Positions 32,584-41,315 of a stretch of DNA of 64,000 bases are shown one piece after another (the stretch's first letter is position 1; every line of letters starts with the position of its first letter). Source of the stretch: Candidatus Scalindua sp. (GTDB lineage: Bacteria; Planctomycetota; Brocadiia; Brocadiales; Scalinduaceae); NCBI GenBank assembly GCA_031316155.1, contig JALDRB010000008.1, forward strand, positions 124,001 to 188,000, read 5' to 3'. Made by a program: the position numbers and the translations under genes. The notes below the pieces were generated by a model. It ran no database searches and had not been told where the DNA came from. It saw only the letters and a list, made by a program, of their open reading frames with translations.

Positions 32584-33789
32584 ATGATCGGACGTATAAG
32601 AGCATTGGGTAAGTGCCCTGTTTGCCAATGCCTATTCCAAGAATTTCCAAGGATTGGTTTTATTTGTGCGGAGCATAAAACAATCCCAAAACGGTTTCTC
32701 ATTGATTTTTATCAGGGTAAAAGAATTCGGCTTTACTCTGACAATCAGGGGCGGTCGCTTTGCACATATCAGAGGGCGTTAGAGCTGTTAAACCGTATTA
32801 ATCAGGAAATCAAAGATCATATTTTCGATGCATCGAATTACGTTAAATCTGACTTGCAAGAATTCTATGTCACAAACTTACTGGACAAATTTCTTGAACA
32901 CAAATTAACCAAAGTTGCTCCGAGTTACATTTCACACTATAAGCGTTACGTTAAAATCGCCAAGAAATATTTCAAGACAAAGGACTCACGAGACTTGAGA
33001 AAACTTGATCTTATCAATTACGGCGACCATGTGAAAGCAAAGTATAAGTTTTCTGATAAAACGCTAAAAAACTGTCTTGATTTATTCAAGGTATTTCTTA
33101 ACTACCTTAAAAATGATTTAGAGATCATTCAGACGGTGCCAGCATTCCCGCAAATCTACACTGATTCACAATCAACACGGTGGTTGACTCAGGCCGCACA
33201 AATTACAGCGTTTAACAATGTTGCCGATGAAGATCAACCGATTATAGCATTTCTTATGCTGTCAGGTTGCAGACCGGGCGAGGCGAGGGCGTTAAAATGT
33301 AAAGACGTTGATTTAGAGCGGCAATTCATAACGATATCGGCGACATTTTCGAAAAGTGTTTACCGTCAGAGGAGAAAAGGCCAAGGATCTAAAAGCTTTG
33401 TTATTCCAATTCATCCTGAAATATTCGATTATATCAAGGCACGGGTTGAGAATAATTTACCAGAAGCCTTTGTCTTTACCCATGGCAAAGGGCTTCACTA
33501 TTCAAAAAGCAAAATCAACAGGGTTTGGAACCTTGCACGGGACAAAGCAGGGCTTGACAAATCTATCCGGTTGTATGATGCTACCCGGCATTCGTTCGCT
33601 TCTCAACTGGCCAATATCGGGATTTCAAGCGAGAAGGTTTCAAGGTTGCTAGGCCATTCAAGCACAAAGATGACTCAAAGATACATCCATCACGACATTG
33701 ACAAGCTTAAAATCGACGTCAATTCCATTTCACTAAAGACCAAGAAGGTTGAAAAGTTTCCAAGTAAAGAAAATGTTGATAACTCTTGA
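32584..33789 (+). CDS. int: tyrosine integrase of the tRNA-Leu element
   Basis: 401 residues from ATG 32584, chosen over 32497 because of the ribosome site gagggggacg 9 bases upstream. The N-terminus has a zinc-ribbon-like CPVCQCLFQEF ... CAEH. Next comes a core-binding helical domain (residues ~90-190), and the catalytic domain with the first Arg in LSGCRPGEARALKCKDVD, then H-x-x-R in DATRHSFASQL, the LGHSSTKMTQRYIHH motif with the second His and the nucleophile Tyr. Site-specific recombinases of this kind integrate into tRNA 3' ends, here tRNA-Leu 150 bases downstream. A decayed homologue tail lies at 17865. Confidence 0.95.
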   Translation: MIGRIRALGKCPVCQCLFQEFPRIGFICAEHKTIPKRFLIDFYQGKRIRLYSDNQGRSLCTYQRALELLNRINQEIKDHIFDASNYVKSDLQEFYVTNLLDKFLEHKLTKVAPSYISHYKRYVKIAKKYFKTKDSRDLRKLDLINYGDHVKAKYKFSDKTLKNCLDLFKVFLNYLKNDLEIIQTVPAFPQIYTDSQSTRWLTQAAQITAFNNVADEDQPIIAFLMLSGCRPGEARALKCKDVDLERQFITISATFSKSVYRQRRKGQGSKSFVIPIHPEIFDYIKARVENNLPEAFVFTHGKGLHYSKSKINRVWNLARDKAGLDKSIRLYDATRHSFASQLANIGISSEKVSRLLGHSSTKMTQRYIHHDIDKLKIDVNSISLKTKKVEKFPSKENVDNS

Positions 33790-33941
33790 GATTTTTCAGC
33801 ATCATTTCAGAAAACCCGAAAATATCAAAAAAATTTCCAGAAAAAAAAGCATGTGGATAAACATTGTTGTAGTCTGCAAGTGTGTCCGTGACCGGGCCGT
33901 GGAAGAAAAATCTGTTTTTTAAGTCTTTTTATATCAAGGGT

Positions 33942-33972
33942 TTAGAGTGCCGAAGCGGGGATTCGAACCCCG
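33942..33972. repeat. attR: 31-bp direct repeat within tRNA-Leu
   Basis: Identical to 18025-18055. It covers the T-arm and acceptor strand of the intact tRNA gene on the minus strand, so the element restored the tRNA on insertion. Confidence 0.95.
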
Positions 33973-34031
33973 ACATCCTTGCGGACATTAGGTCCTGAAC
34001 CTAACGCGTCTGCCAATTCCGCCACTTCGGC
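33948..34031 (-). tRNA. tRNA-Leu (anticodon CAG)
   Basis: 84 bases. On the minus strand it begins gccgaagtggcggaa and ends ggttcgaatccccgcttcgg with the discriminator A. The acceptor stem gccgaag/cttcggc pairs fully, the anticodon loop is ttCAGga, and a long variable arm (tgtccgcaaggatg) marks a class II tRNA. CCA is not encoded. It is the integration target of the adjacent element. Confidence 0.95.
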
Positions 34032-34157
34032 ATTTTCAATGAATCACGATTAATTAACAGGAATAAATATTTGCTGTTAAATGGATTATGCATAATAATG
34101 CTTGAAATTTGATGATGCATCTGGTAATATTACACAAGATATAAATAGTTTGTCAAT

Positions 34158-34598
34158 ATGGAAATCATATCAAGAAACAAAAAAGCACGTTTTAATTACG
34201 AAATTCTGGAAAGATTTGAAGCTGGAATAGCGTTAAAAGGTACCGAAGTAAAATCAATTCGCAATAAAAACATTAGTTTAGAGGAAAGCTATGCGCAGAT
34301 AAAGGATAATGAGGTCTTTCTTCTCAATTTGCACATAAGTCCCTATGAGCAGGGAAACCGGGAGAACCATGAACCTACGCGCAAAAGGAAATTGCTCTTA
34401 CACAGACAGGAGATTAAAAAACTCATCGGGGTAACTCAGCAGAAGGGCTTAACTTTGTTGCCTGTCTCTCTTTACATTAAAAACGGAATAATAAAGGTTG
34501 AGTTAGCATTAGGCCGTGGAAAACGGTTAGTTGATAAAAGGGAAGACATGAAAAAGAAGACAGTTGAGCGTGAAATTGAGCGTTTCGTGAAAAAATAA
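34158..34598 (+). CDS. smpB: SsrA-binding protein SmpB
   Basis: 146 residues, the family's usual length. The conserved features are present: N-terminal NKKARFNYEILERFEAGIAL, the GTEVKSIRNKNISLEESYAQ motif, HISPYEQGNRENHEPTRKRK and LLLHRQEIKKLIG, then the basic C-terminal tail. SmpB binds tmRNA and brings it to stalled ribosomes, filling the decoding site with its tail. The ssrA RNA gene begins 23 bases downstream, so the partners are co-located. Confidence 0.97.
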   Translation: MEIISRNKKARFNYEILERFEAGIALKGTEVKSIRNKNISLEESYAQIKDNEVFLLNLHISPYEQGNRENHEPTRKRKLLLHRQEIKKLIGVTQQKGLTLLPVSLYIKNGIIKVELALGRGKRLVDKREDMKKKTVEREIERFVKK

Positions 34599-34620
34599 AG
34601 AGATTAAAGGATTTTTGAAA

Positions 34621-34974
34621 GGGGGCGAAAGGTTTCGACCGAGTAGATAGAAGTAAGGGTTGCACGCTGAGGTTGTCCAGGAGGCCTCAATAAACACCTG
34701 GCAAAAACTAAATGCTGATAACGAGTTAGCATTGGCTGCTTAAAAACGGCCACATCCTTCCAATCTTACCTGCGTGGCTGGAAGGGTGACAAATAGCAGG
34801 TTAGTTTAGCCTTTTTGCTCAACGAAGGCTGAACGAAATTTTTGTTTGGGATAGTTGGATTAAGAGCCTGTCTATTGGCGTTTAATTCGACGAAGAACAA
34901 AAGATAGACTATGTGTGTAGACGCCTTTGCGGAAATGCTTTGGGACGCGGGTTCGATTCCCGCCGCCTCCACCA
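34621..34974 (+). ncRNA. ssrA: transfer-messenger RNA (tmRNA, SsrA)
   Basis: 354 bases. The 5' end gggggcgaaaggtttcgac and 3' end gggttcgattcccgccgcct then ccacca form the tRNA-like domain (stem gggggcg/cgcctcc; CCA encoded). The tag reading frame ends at 34714-34743 with codons for A-D-N-E-L-A-L-A-A followed by TAA, the usual ...ALAA degradation signal for ClpXP. clpX lies 2.2 kb downstream. Mature one-piece form; no permutation. Confidence 0.95.
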
Positions 34975-35017
34975 CTTTCTTTGATAGGAAGTTATAGTAT
35001 TTGTTGAATGTAAAGTG

Positions 35018-35401
35018 ATGAATAATACAAGGATCCTTATAGTTGCGGATGTAAGAGAAACAGTTGATGAGCTGAGAGATTTTTTTGAATTAAATGATTA
35101 CGATACCGAAGTTGCTTTAAAGACGAAGGTTGCATTGACTATTCTCGATGAAAGGAGGATGGATTTAGCAATCATAGGTTTTACGGTGCAGGAAACACCA
35201 GGTATTGAAATCTTAAAAGAACTCAGGGCCAAAGACCCATGTATCCCTGTTATTTTAATACAGGGAAGCAGTTCAAAGCAGATAAAGTCGTTGATCAAAA
35301 AAGCGGGAGCCCAGGGATACATCCCAAACCCCATTGACAGAATCGCGTTTCTGCATACAGTGAAAAAAGTACTTTCGTCTCATACAAGCAGGATAAGTTA
35401 A
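35018..35401 (+). CDS. degenerate receiver-domain protein (pseudo-receiver)
   Basis: 127 residues with the complete CheY-like fold pattern (ILIVADVRETVDELRDFF, VALKTKVALTILDERRMDLA, GIEILKELRAKDPCIPVILI, AGAQGYIPNPIDR). The acid pair is reduced to VAD, the phospho-accepting Asp is Gly (LAIIGFTVQETPG where DLVLLDxxMPxxxG is normal), and the conserved Lys is Asn (IPNPID for xxKPFD). It cannot be phosphorylated in the usual way. Stand-alone; likely acts by protein-protein contact. ATG 35018 preferred over GTG 35015. Only 14 bases separate it from dacB, suggesting co-transcription. Confidence 0.8.
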   Translation: MNNTRILIVADVRETVDELRDFFELNDYDTEVALKTKVALTILDERRMDLAIIGFTVQETPGIEILKELRAKDPCIPVILIQGSSSKQIKSLIKKAGAQGYIPNPIDRIAFLHTVKKVLSSHTSRIS

Positions 35402-35415
35402 AGCAATTTTTTTCG

Positions 35416-36918
35416 ATGAAATTCCTTCCTGAAATTAATCAGACTAAGAAAAACCTGTTCTTTTTCTGTTTCATTCTTTTTGTAGCACTTCACTCCTTTT
35501 TACCAGAAAATCTATGGTGTACTCCGAGAGTAAAGGAGCTTAAGGAAGAGATAGATGCCATAGTATACAAGTACAGACCTAGCGGAGCTCATGTTGGTAT
35601 TAGTATCTACTCTATTAGCAGAGATAAAACTCTCTATGCGCTCAATTCTCACAAGTTGTTTGTGGTAGCTTCTAATATGAAGCTGTTCACAACGGCTACA
35701 GCCTTGGTTTATCTCGGTTCTGATTTTGTATATGAGACTAAGATTTTTTCTCGCGGGCCTCTTACTTCTGAAGGAAAACTACAAGGCGATATCATCATAC
35801 AAGGTAGTGGAGATCCAAACATTTCAGGAAGGTTTTATCAGGGAAAAATAACTGCCGTCCCGACAATATGGGCTAAAAGAGTAGAAGAACACGGGATAAA
35901 GGTTATAGCCGGTGATATTATTGCCGATGATAGCATTTTTGATAGAAAATTTATTTGTGACAGCTGGCCTAAAGATCAACTTTCTGAATGGTACTGTGCT
36001 CCGGTAAGCGGACTTTCATTTAATGACAATTGTATCGATATTGTGGTGAAACCTAATAATGGATCCGGTAATCTTGCATCTGTACAAATCGAACCGATAA
36101 CATCATACATCAAAATTTTTAATACATGCAGGACTACCTCTTTAGTATCGGAGCATCTCTATTCTTTATATCGAAAACCATTTACAAACTCCATATACAT
36201 TAAGGGGAAAATATGGTCGAAATCTGTACCTCAAAAAGCGTGGATTACTATCCATGATCCTGCATTATATACGGCAACCGTTTTTAAAGAGATATTAGAA
36301 GACAGGAATATCCGAGTTCTGGGAGATACCCGGTTAGTCAATTCCTCGGATAAAAACACGAAAACTGAACTTCAGAAAATCGCGGTTACTCTTTCAACTC
36401 TAAGGCAGTCTGTCGAGGTTGCTAATAAACGTAGTCAGGGTTTCTATGCAGAGCAAATATTAAAAACACTCGGGGCGCATATTAAGAAAGAGGGCAGTTT
36501 TTCGGCAGGATTGGACGTAATCAGGGATTTTCTTGCCAGCTTCGGTTTTTCGGATGCAGAATATCAAATTCATGATGGTTCCGGATTGTCAAAAAAAAAT
36601 AGACTAACGACTGTGTTGGTAACTACCTTGCTTACCTTTATGTATAAGCATGAGTATGGTGACATTTTTTCTCAATCTCTATCGGTTGCAGGTATTGATG
36701 GTACTCTCAAGAGACGTATGAATAGAGAACCTTATAGATCAAGAATCAGGGCAAAAACGGGATATGTACTCGGTACATGCACCCTCTCCGGGTATGTGGA
36801 AACATTAAAAGGGGAAATAATAACTTTTTCAATTTTGGTAAACGGTATAAAAGGCAGCATACAAAAAGCAAAGCTTCTTCAAGATGCTATTTGCATGTTT
36901 CTCGTTGAGAACAATTAG
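35416..36918 (+). CDS. dacB: D-alanyl-D-alanine carboxypeptidase/endopeptidase (PBP4 type)
   Basis: 500 residues. A Sec signal anchor (LFFFCFILFVALHSFL) leads to the periplasmic enzyme. Active-site motifs of the S13 family are present: VVASNMKLFTTA (S-x-x-K), HDGSGLSKKNRLT (S-x-N motif region), and RAKTGYVLGTCTLSGY (KTG). Between the first two lies the ~160-residue insert typical of PBP4. It trims peptidoglycan cross-links. In planctomycetes, peptidoglycan genes are informative because some lineages were once thought to lack it. Follows the pseudo-receiver within 14 bases. Confidence 0.92.
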   Translation: MKFLPEINQTKKNLFFFCFILFVALHSFLPENLWCTPRVKELKEEIDAIVYKYRPSGAHVGISIYSISRDKTLYALNSHKLFVVASNMKLFTTATALVYLGSDFVYETKIFSRGPLTSEGKLQGDIIIQGSGDPNISGRFYQGKITAVPTIWAKRVEEHGIKVIAGDIIADDSIFDRKFICDSWPKDQLSEWYCAPVSGLSFNDNCIDIVVKPNNGSGNLASVQIEPITSYIKIFNTCRTTSLVSEHLYSLYRKPFTNSIYIKGKIWSKSVPQKAWITIHDPALYTATVFKEILEDRNIRVLGDTRLVNSSDKNTKTELQKIAVTLSTLRQSVEVANKRSQGFYAEQILKTLGAHIKKEGSFSAGLDVIRDFLASFGFSDAEYQIHDGSGLSKKNRLTTVLVTTLLTFMYKHEYGDIFSQSLSVAGIDGTLKRRMNREPYRSRIRAKTGYVLGTCTLSGYVETLKGEIITFSILVNGIKGSIQKAKLLQDAICMFLVENN

Positions 36919-37144
36919 TATCATAAATGCATGATTATACCAGAGAAAGGAGAAAAACTGTTCAGAATTTTATTAGCTAAAAAAGCTATATTTGAAAACA
37001 CTTTTATGGTATAATTTCATCTATTTCTATTGTTCAAAATCGTTTCAGAAGTGATAAGAAATTTTATTGGTAATAACCTGTTTCGCCGCTATTTCATGAA
37101 GTATATGGCTTAACAAGAATACGTATTGGAAATGAGAGGAAGTT

Positions 37145-38392
37145 ATGGATAAGAAAGGTCGGGACAAGAAAGATAAGAATATGTCGTGCTCTTTTTGTGG
37201 AAGAAATTATAATGTTGTGAAAAGGCTAATCCAGGGTGACCGCAACGTATATATTTGCAACGAATGTGTAGATGCATGTTATACCCTTATTCAGAAAGAT
37301 AAAATAAAGAGTTCCAAGCAATTTCATAAAACGATATTAACTCCAAAAATAATAAAAAAACATCTCGATGAATATGTTATCGGACAAGAGAAAGCTAAGA
37401 AGTGTCTGGCAGTTGCCGTGCACAATCATTATAAAAGACTGCAATCAGTTATTACTGATGATGTTGAACTCGAAAAAAGTAACATACTTCTTATTGGACC
37501 TACCGGCACAGGAAAGACGTTACTAGCTAAAGTTCTTTCAAAGCTGCTCGATGTACCTTTTGCCATTACTGATGCGACCAGCTTTACCGAAGCAGGTTAT
37601 GTTGGTGAAGATGTAGAAAACGTACTTTTAAAGTTGCTCAGAAATGCAGATTTTAATGTAGAACATGCGCAGAAAGGGATCGTTTATATAGATGAAATAG
37701 ACAAAATTTCCAGAAAGAGTTCGAGTGCTTCGATAACACGCGATGTCTCCGGAGAAGGCGTACAACAGGCTCTCCTTAAGATGTTTGAGAGTTCTGTTAT
37801 TAATGTCCCTCCGCAAGGAGGAAGAAAACATCCCGAACAGCAGTACATTCAAATGGACACCAAAGATATTCTGTTCATTTGCGGTGGAACATTCAGTGGT
37901 ATAGAGGGGATTATAAAAAAGAGGATTAACGAGAAAACAATTGGTTTTCAATCAAAAACAGGACAGAACGAAGACATTTCAGATGGTAAAATTTTGTCAC
38001 AAGTTAAAATAGATGATCTGATAGATTTTGGCTTGATCCATGAGTTTGTCGGCAGGCTCCATGTAATAGCAACTTTGGAGCCTCTTAATCAGGATGATTT
38101 GATTGAAATCATGCTTGAACCAAAAAACGCTATTGTTAAGCAGTACCAGAAAATATTTGAGATGGAAGATGCTTCTTTAGAATTTCCAAGGGAAACCCTG
38201 AAAGAAATAAGTAAACTTGCCATTGAACGGAAAACTGGGGCACGGGCATTACGATCGTTATTTGAGAGTTTCATGCTGGATATTATGTATGAATTGCCTT
38301 CAAATGAAAAGGGGTCCGTCTACATTATAACTCCGGAAATAGTAAACGGGAAAAGTAGTCTTATACCTCAAAAATTGCGAAAGAGTGCTTAG
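37145..38392 (+). CDS. clpX: ClpX, ATPase subunit of the ClpXP protease
   Basis: 415 residues, the standard length. An N-terminal C4 zinc finger (CSFCGRNYN ... CNECVDAC) for adaptor binding is followed by the AAA+ core: [17 protein letters not shown] (Walker A), the pore loop GYVGEDVE, Walker [11 protein letters not shown], the RKH loop in GGRKHPEQQ, and the C-terminal [20 protein letters not shown]. It unfolds substrates, including SsrA-tagged proteins, for ClpP. No clpP gene is adjacent, unlike the common clpP-clpX order. Ribosome site gagagg. Confidence 0.97.
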   Translation: MDKKGRDKKDKNMSCSFCGRNYNVVKRLIQGDRNVYICNECVDACYTLIQKDKIKSSKQFHKTILTPKIIKKHLDEYVIGQEKAKKCLAVAVHNHYKRLQSVITDDVELEKSNILLIGPTGTGKTLLAKVLSKLLDVPFAITDATSFTEAGYVGEDVENVLLKLLRNADFNVEHAQKGIVYIDEIDKISRKSSSASITRDVSGEGVQQALLKMFESSVINVPPQGGRKHPEQQYIQMDTKDILFICGGTFSGIEGIIKKRINEKTIGFQSKTGQNEDISDGKILSQVKIDDLIDFGLIHEFVGRLHVIATLEPLNQDDLIEIMLEPKNAIVKQYQKIFEMEDASLEFPRETLKEISKLAIERKTGARALRSLFESFMLDIMYELPSNEKGSVYIITPEIVNGKSSLIPQKLRKSA

Positions 38393-38662
38393 CATTTTGG
38401 TCTCAGGAGTACGGGTAATTTTTTAATTTATCAGGTTAGCTATCTGCTATTGAAGACCATTATTACCGGTATGCTGGTTTGTAAAAAAGGGGATTTCTGT
38501 ACCGGTTTGGTTTTTGGGAAAACCCCTTGACTTTGTATTTCTTATTCGTTATATTCAGCTTACTTTTACCGATATGAAAGATGTTAGATACTGCTGATCA
38601 ATATCGAAAAGTTAAGAGTCAATACTTTTTTATTCTATCGAATAAGCAAAGGGGATATTATC

Positions 38663-39046
38663 TTGAAGGCAGCTGAATTAGCACAGTATAAAAAAGCACT
38701 CTTGGCAGTCCGGGCGAAGTTGGTTGGAAACGTAACGTTTATGGAGAACGAGGCGTTAAGAAAATCCGGCCACGATGCTTCTGGTGATCTTTCCAATGTT
38801 CCCATACACATGGCAGACGTTGGAACAGATAACTATGATCGTGATTTGACCATTGGATTAATTCAGAATAGTGAAGAAGAGTTGAGGGCTATTGATGAGG
38901 CCTTGGAAAGAATTGCGAACAAAACGTATGGTTTTTGCGAAGAGTGTGATAAGAAGATTTCAAAAGCACGTCTTCACGCTCTGCCTTACGTTAAATGCTG
39001 TATAGAATGCCAGCGAAAGGAGGAACAGGAAACTGGCGAAGCTTAG
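38663..39046 (+). CDS. DksA/TraR-family zinc-finger transcription factor
   Basis: 127 residues from TTG 38663 (ribosome site aaagggg, 8 bases). A coiled coil (SEEELRAIDEALERIANKTY) precedes the C4-type zinc finger GFCEECDKKISKARLHALPY then CCIECQRKEEQ. This family enters the secondary channel of RNA polymerase and tunes stringent-response genes. The tip residues D-x-x-A of true DksA cannot be assigned; the general form is the short family typical of deltaproteobacteria and planctomycetes. The 3' end overlaps lspA. Confidence 0.85.
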   Translation: MKAAELAQYKKALLAVRAKLVGNVTFMENEALRKSGHDASGDLSNVPIHMADVGTDNYDRDLTIGLIQNSEEELRAIDEALERIANKTYGFCEECDKKISKARLHALPYVKCCIECQRKEEQETGEA

Positions 39047-39527
39047 GGTTTCGAAGGATACAACGACATTTCTGGTTGTCGTATTCTGTGGCGTGCTTCT
39101 CGACCTTTTAACTAAATGGTTTGTCTTCAATAAATTTGAAGATGTTGGGCGATTAGTAATCATACCTGGTTTTTTAGGAATTATCTGTAGTGAAAATGAG
39201 GGCATTGTTTTTGGAATCGCTCAAGGTAATAACAACCTCTTCATCATTTTTTCTTTTGCTGCGATAGCAATCATTTCCTGGTTTTACCGCTCTTTTAACA
39301 AATCTGGATTGTCTGTCAGTATTGCGTTTGGAATAATCCTTTCTGGTGCGATAGGCAATTTGTGGGACAGGGCCTTCCATCATCATGTGAGAGATTTTAT
39401 CGATGTTCACTTGGGTGATATGTACCATTGGCCAACCTTTAATGTAGCAGATTCTTTTATCTGTATAGGAGTGGGTATGATTTTGTGCAAGACGGTATTT
39501 AACAAGGATCAGAGAAAAACTGATTAA
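39033..39527 (+). CDS. lspA: lipoprotein signal peptidase II
   Basis: About 164 residues. The two catalytic Asp lie in GNLWDRAFHH (pattern GNLxDR) and FNVADSFICIG (NxADS), and four membrane helices are visible, including TTTFLVVVFCGVLLDLLTKW. The first ATG/GTG/TTG available is GTG 39093, which would cut off most of helix 1. A perfect ribosome site aggagg (39018-39023) lies 9 bases before CTG 39033, the only in-frame initiation-like codon, so translation probably begins at CTG inside the dksA-like gene. It cleaves prolipoproteins in the inner membrane. Confidence 0.85.
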   Translation: MAKLRVSKDTTTFLVVVFCGVLLDLLTKWFVFNKFEDVGRLVIIPGFLGIICSENEGIVFGIAQGNNNLFIIFSFAAIAIISWFYRSFNKSGLSVSIAFGIILSGAIGNLWDRAFHHHVRDFIDVHLGDMYHWPTFNVADSFICIGVGMILCKTVFNKDQRKTD

Positions 39528-40393
39528 TCAGAACTTTTTCTGGTAAGTTCCTGATATTTTTTTAGCAAGTTAAGCGTAATCTTGCCCGGCTTTCCCGAAG
39601 ATATACTTCTCCCGTCAATTTTAACCACAGGAATGATTCCTGCCGCAGTGCCAGTCAAAAAGCATTCATCTGCAATATATAAGTCATATCGGGTCAGTTG
39701 TTCTTCTTTTACCATTAAACCTTCCCTGGCGGCAATCTCAATAACAACATTCCTGGTTATTCCTACCAGGATACCTGCATAGGTAGGAGGTGTAAATATT
39801 ACATTGTCTTTTATTAAAAAGATGTTATCGCCGGTGCCTTCAGCAACATAGCCATCTTTGTTTAACATAATACCTTCTGCTGCTCCTGCATTAATACACT
39901 CGATTTTGCCCAAGATATTATTCAGGTAATTTAATGACTTGATCTTGGGATTCAGTGCTTCATAATGATTGCGAATTGTAGGGACGATAATTGCGGTAAG
40001 TCCTTTTTCATACAGCTCTTTAGGATAGAGTTCAATAAAATCTGTTATGATGATTATTTGTGCTTCAGAACAGTTGAATGGATCAAGCCCAAGCTTACCA
40101 ACCCCACGGGTGATTACCAATCTAATATATGAATCTTCTTTCAAATTATTAGCCTCCAGCGTACTTTTTACAGCATCCTTAAGCTCGCTTTTTGTCATTG
40201 GTATCTTTAAGGCAATTGCTTTGGCAGAATTATAAAGTCTATCGATATGTTCGGTAAACTTAAAGATGTGGCCATTATAACATCTGATTCCTTCAAAAAC
40301 TCCGTCTCCATACAATAAGCCATGGTCAAAAACGGATACCTTAGCATCTTCTTTTGGATACAACTTTCCATTGATATAAACCTTGAGTTCCAT
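39524..40393 (-). CDS. ilvE: branched-chain amino acid aminotransferase
   Basis: 289 residues, fold-type IV PLP enzyme. The N-terminal VYINGKLYPKEDAKVSVFDH with GLLYGDGVFEGIR, the catalytic Lys in PKIKSLNYLNN and the phosphate-binding GTAAGIIPVVKIDG are in their normal order. It transfers amino groups to the 2-oxo acids of Ile, Leu and Val. It converges with lspA, the stop codons overlapping by 4 bases, and is followed upstream by lolD and lysS on the same strand. Confidence 0.93.
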   Translation of the reverse strand: MELKVYINGKLYPKEDAKVSVFDHGLLYGDGVFEGIRCYNGHIFKFTEHIDRLYNSAKAIALKIPMTKSELKDAVKSTLEANNLKEDSYIRLVITRGVGKLGLDPFNCSEAQIIIITDFIELYPKELYEKGLTAIIVPTIRNHYEALNPKIKSLNYLNNILGKIECINAGAAEGIMLNKDGYVAEGTGDNIFLIKDNVIFTPPTYAGILVGITRNVVIEIAAREGLMVKEEQLTRYDLYIADECFLTGTAAGIIPVVKIDGRSISSGKPGKITLNLLKKYQELTRKSSD

Positions 40394-40408
40394 CTACTAC
40401 TGCTCCTT

Positions 40409-41125
40409 TCAATTTCTAGCACAGTTGACAATTTTTCCATCGGTAATCCTGACTACACACTCCGCGGTTTTCGCAAACCTCTCATCATGTGTCACAATTA
40501 CCACTGTCTGCTTTGTACGTTCATTTAATTCCCATATCAATTCTTGAATTTCTCTTCCTGTATGTGTATCGAGATTACCGGTTGGTTCGTCACATAATAA
40601 AATTTCAGGATCATTTATTAAGGCACGAACAATTGCCACCCTCTGTTTTTCACCACCAGAAAGCTCATCTGGTCTGTGATTAATTCTGTCTTCTAAACCA
40701 ACACGTTTTAAAAGCTGAACAGCTTTTTCGGTATTCTCCTTCTTCGGTTTTGCCTTGAACATACTTTGACCGATAAAACAGGGCATCAATACGTTTTCCA
40801 GTGCATTGAAGTCTGGCAAAAGATAGTAAAATTGAAACACAAAACCAAAAACTTTGTTTCGTTTTGCTGCCAGTTCACTTTGATTAGCAATGCTCAGGTT
40901 TTCGCCCTTAAAATGTATGGAACCAGAAGTTGGTGTATCTAACATGCCCAACGTATGAAGAAGAGTACTCTTTCCCGCCCCGGAAGCCCCTAAAATAACC
41001 AAGACCTGACCCTCCTGTATGTCCAGATTTATCCCGTTCAGTACACGGAGCAGGGTTTTACCAATTTTGTATTCTTTGTATATATCTCTTGCACTGAGTA
41101 TAGTATTATTACTTGTTTCCGCCAT
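40409..41125 (-). CDS. lolD: LolD-type ABC transporter ATP-binding protein
   Basis: 238 residues. Walker A LGASGAGKSTLLH near residue 40, Q-loop FVFQFYYLLPDFNALENV, signature LSGGEKQRVAIVRAL near 145 and Walker B ILLCDEPTGNLD near 160, with the EPTGNLD typical of LolD/MacB ATPases. LolCDE removes lipoproteins from the inner membrane for delivery to the outer membrane. The expected permease gene (lolC/E) is not between lolD and lysS as it often is; the gap of 190 bases holds no gene. The partner is presumably elsewhere. Confidence 0.88.
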   Translation of the reverse strand: MAETSNNTILSARDIYKEYKIGKTLLRVLNGINLDIQEGQVLVILGASGAGKSTLLHTLGMLDTPTSGSIHFKGENLSIANQSELAAKRNKVFGFVFQFYYLLPDFNALENVLMPCFIGQSMFKAKPKKENTEKAVQLLKRVGLEDRINHRPDELSGGEKQRVAIVRALINDPEILLCDEPTGNLDTHTGREIQELIWELNERTKQTVVIVTHDERFAKTAECVVRITDGKIVNCARN

Positions 41126-41315
41126 TTTTTAGTAAACATATATCCAAAATCTGATTACCTCTTGTGTGAAACAGATACTCGGGAGAGTTCCACTTATTGC
41201 TCGTTCCTTCTGTGCAAAAAATATCCGTATATCGGAAACCCTGGGAGACAGTGTAATCATTTCTTCTAAAAACCGTTATCCTACGTTCCAGATGATATTG
41301 CCATCAGCAGATATT

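Larger units (their letters stand above)
18056..33972. mobile_element. 15.9-kb integrated element in tRNA-Leu, phage-satellite (PICI-like) type
   Basis: Bounded by attL (18025-18055) and attR (33942-33972), with the integrase adjacent to attR. Order from left: RHH regulator, defence-type cargo (TIR-like, LAGLIDADG, HEPN, RelE-like), promoter and regulator, AlpA-like excisionase/activator, replication initiator, primase-helicase, SF2 helicase, coiled-coil protein, small-terminase-like protein, S49 capsid-protease-like protein with nested ORF, integrase. Large terminase, portal, major capsid and tail genes are absent. Replication plus packaging-interference functions without a virion are the hallmark of satellites; a defective prophage is the alternative. 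Confidence 0.8.

Noticed and set aside
32584..33789. Considered as the integron integrase for the cassette array
   Set aside because: It lies beside tRNA-Leu with matching att sites, 25 kb from the array, and has an N-terminal zinc-ribbon-like start typical of island integrases; no extra IntI-type helix was recognised between the patches.
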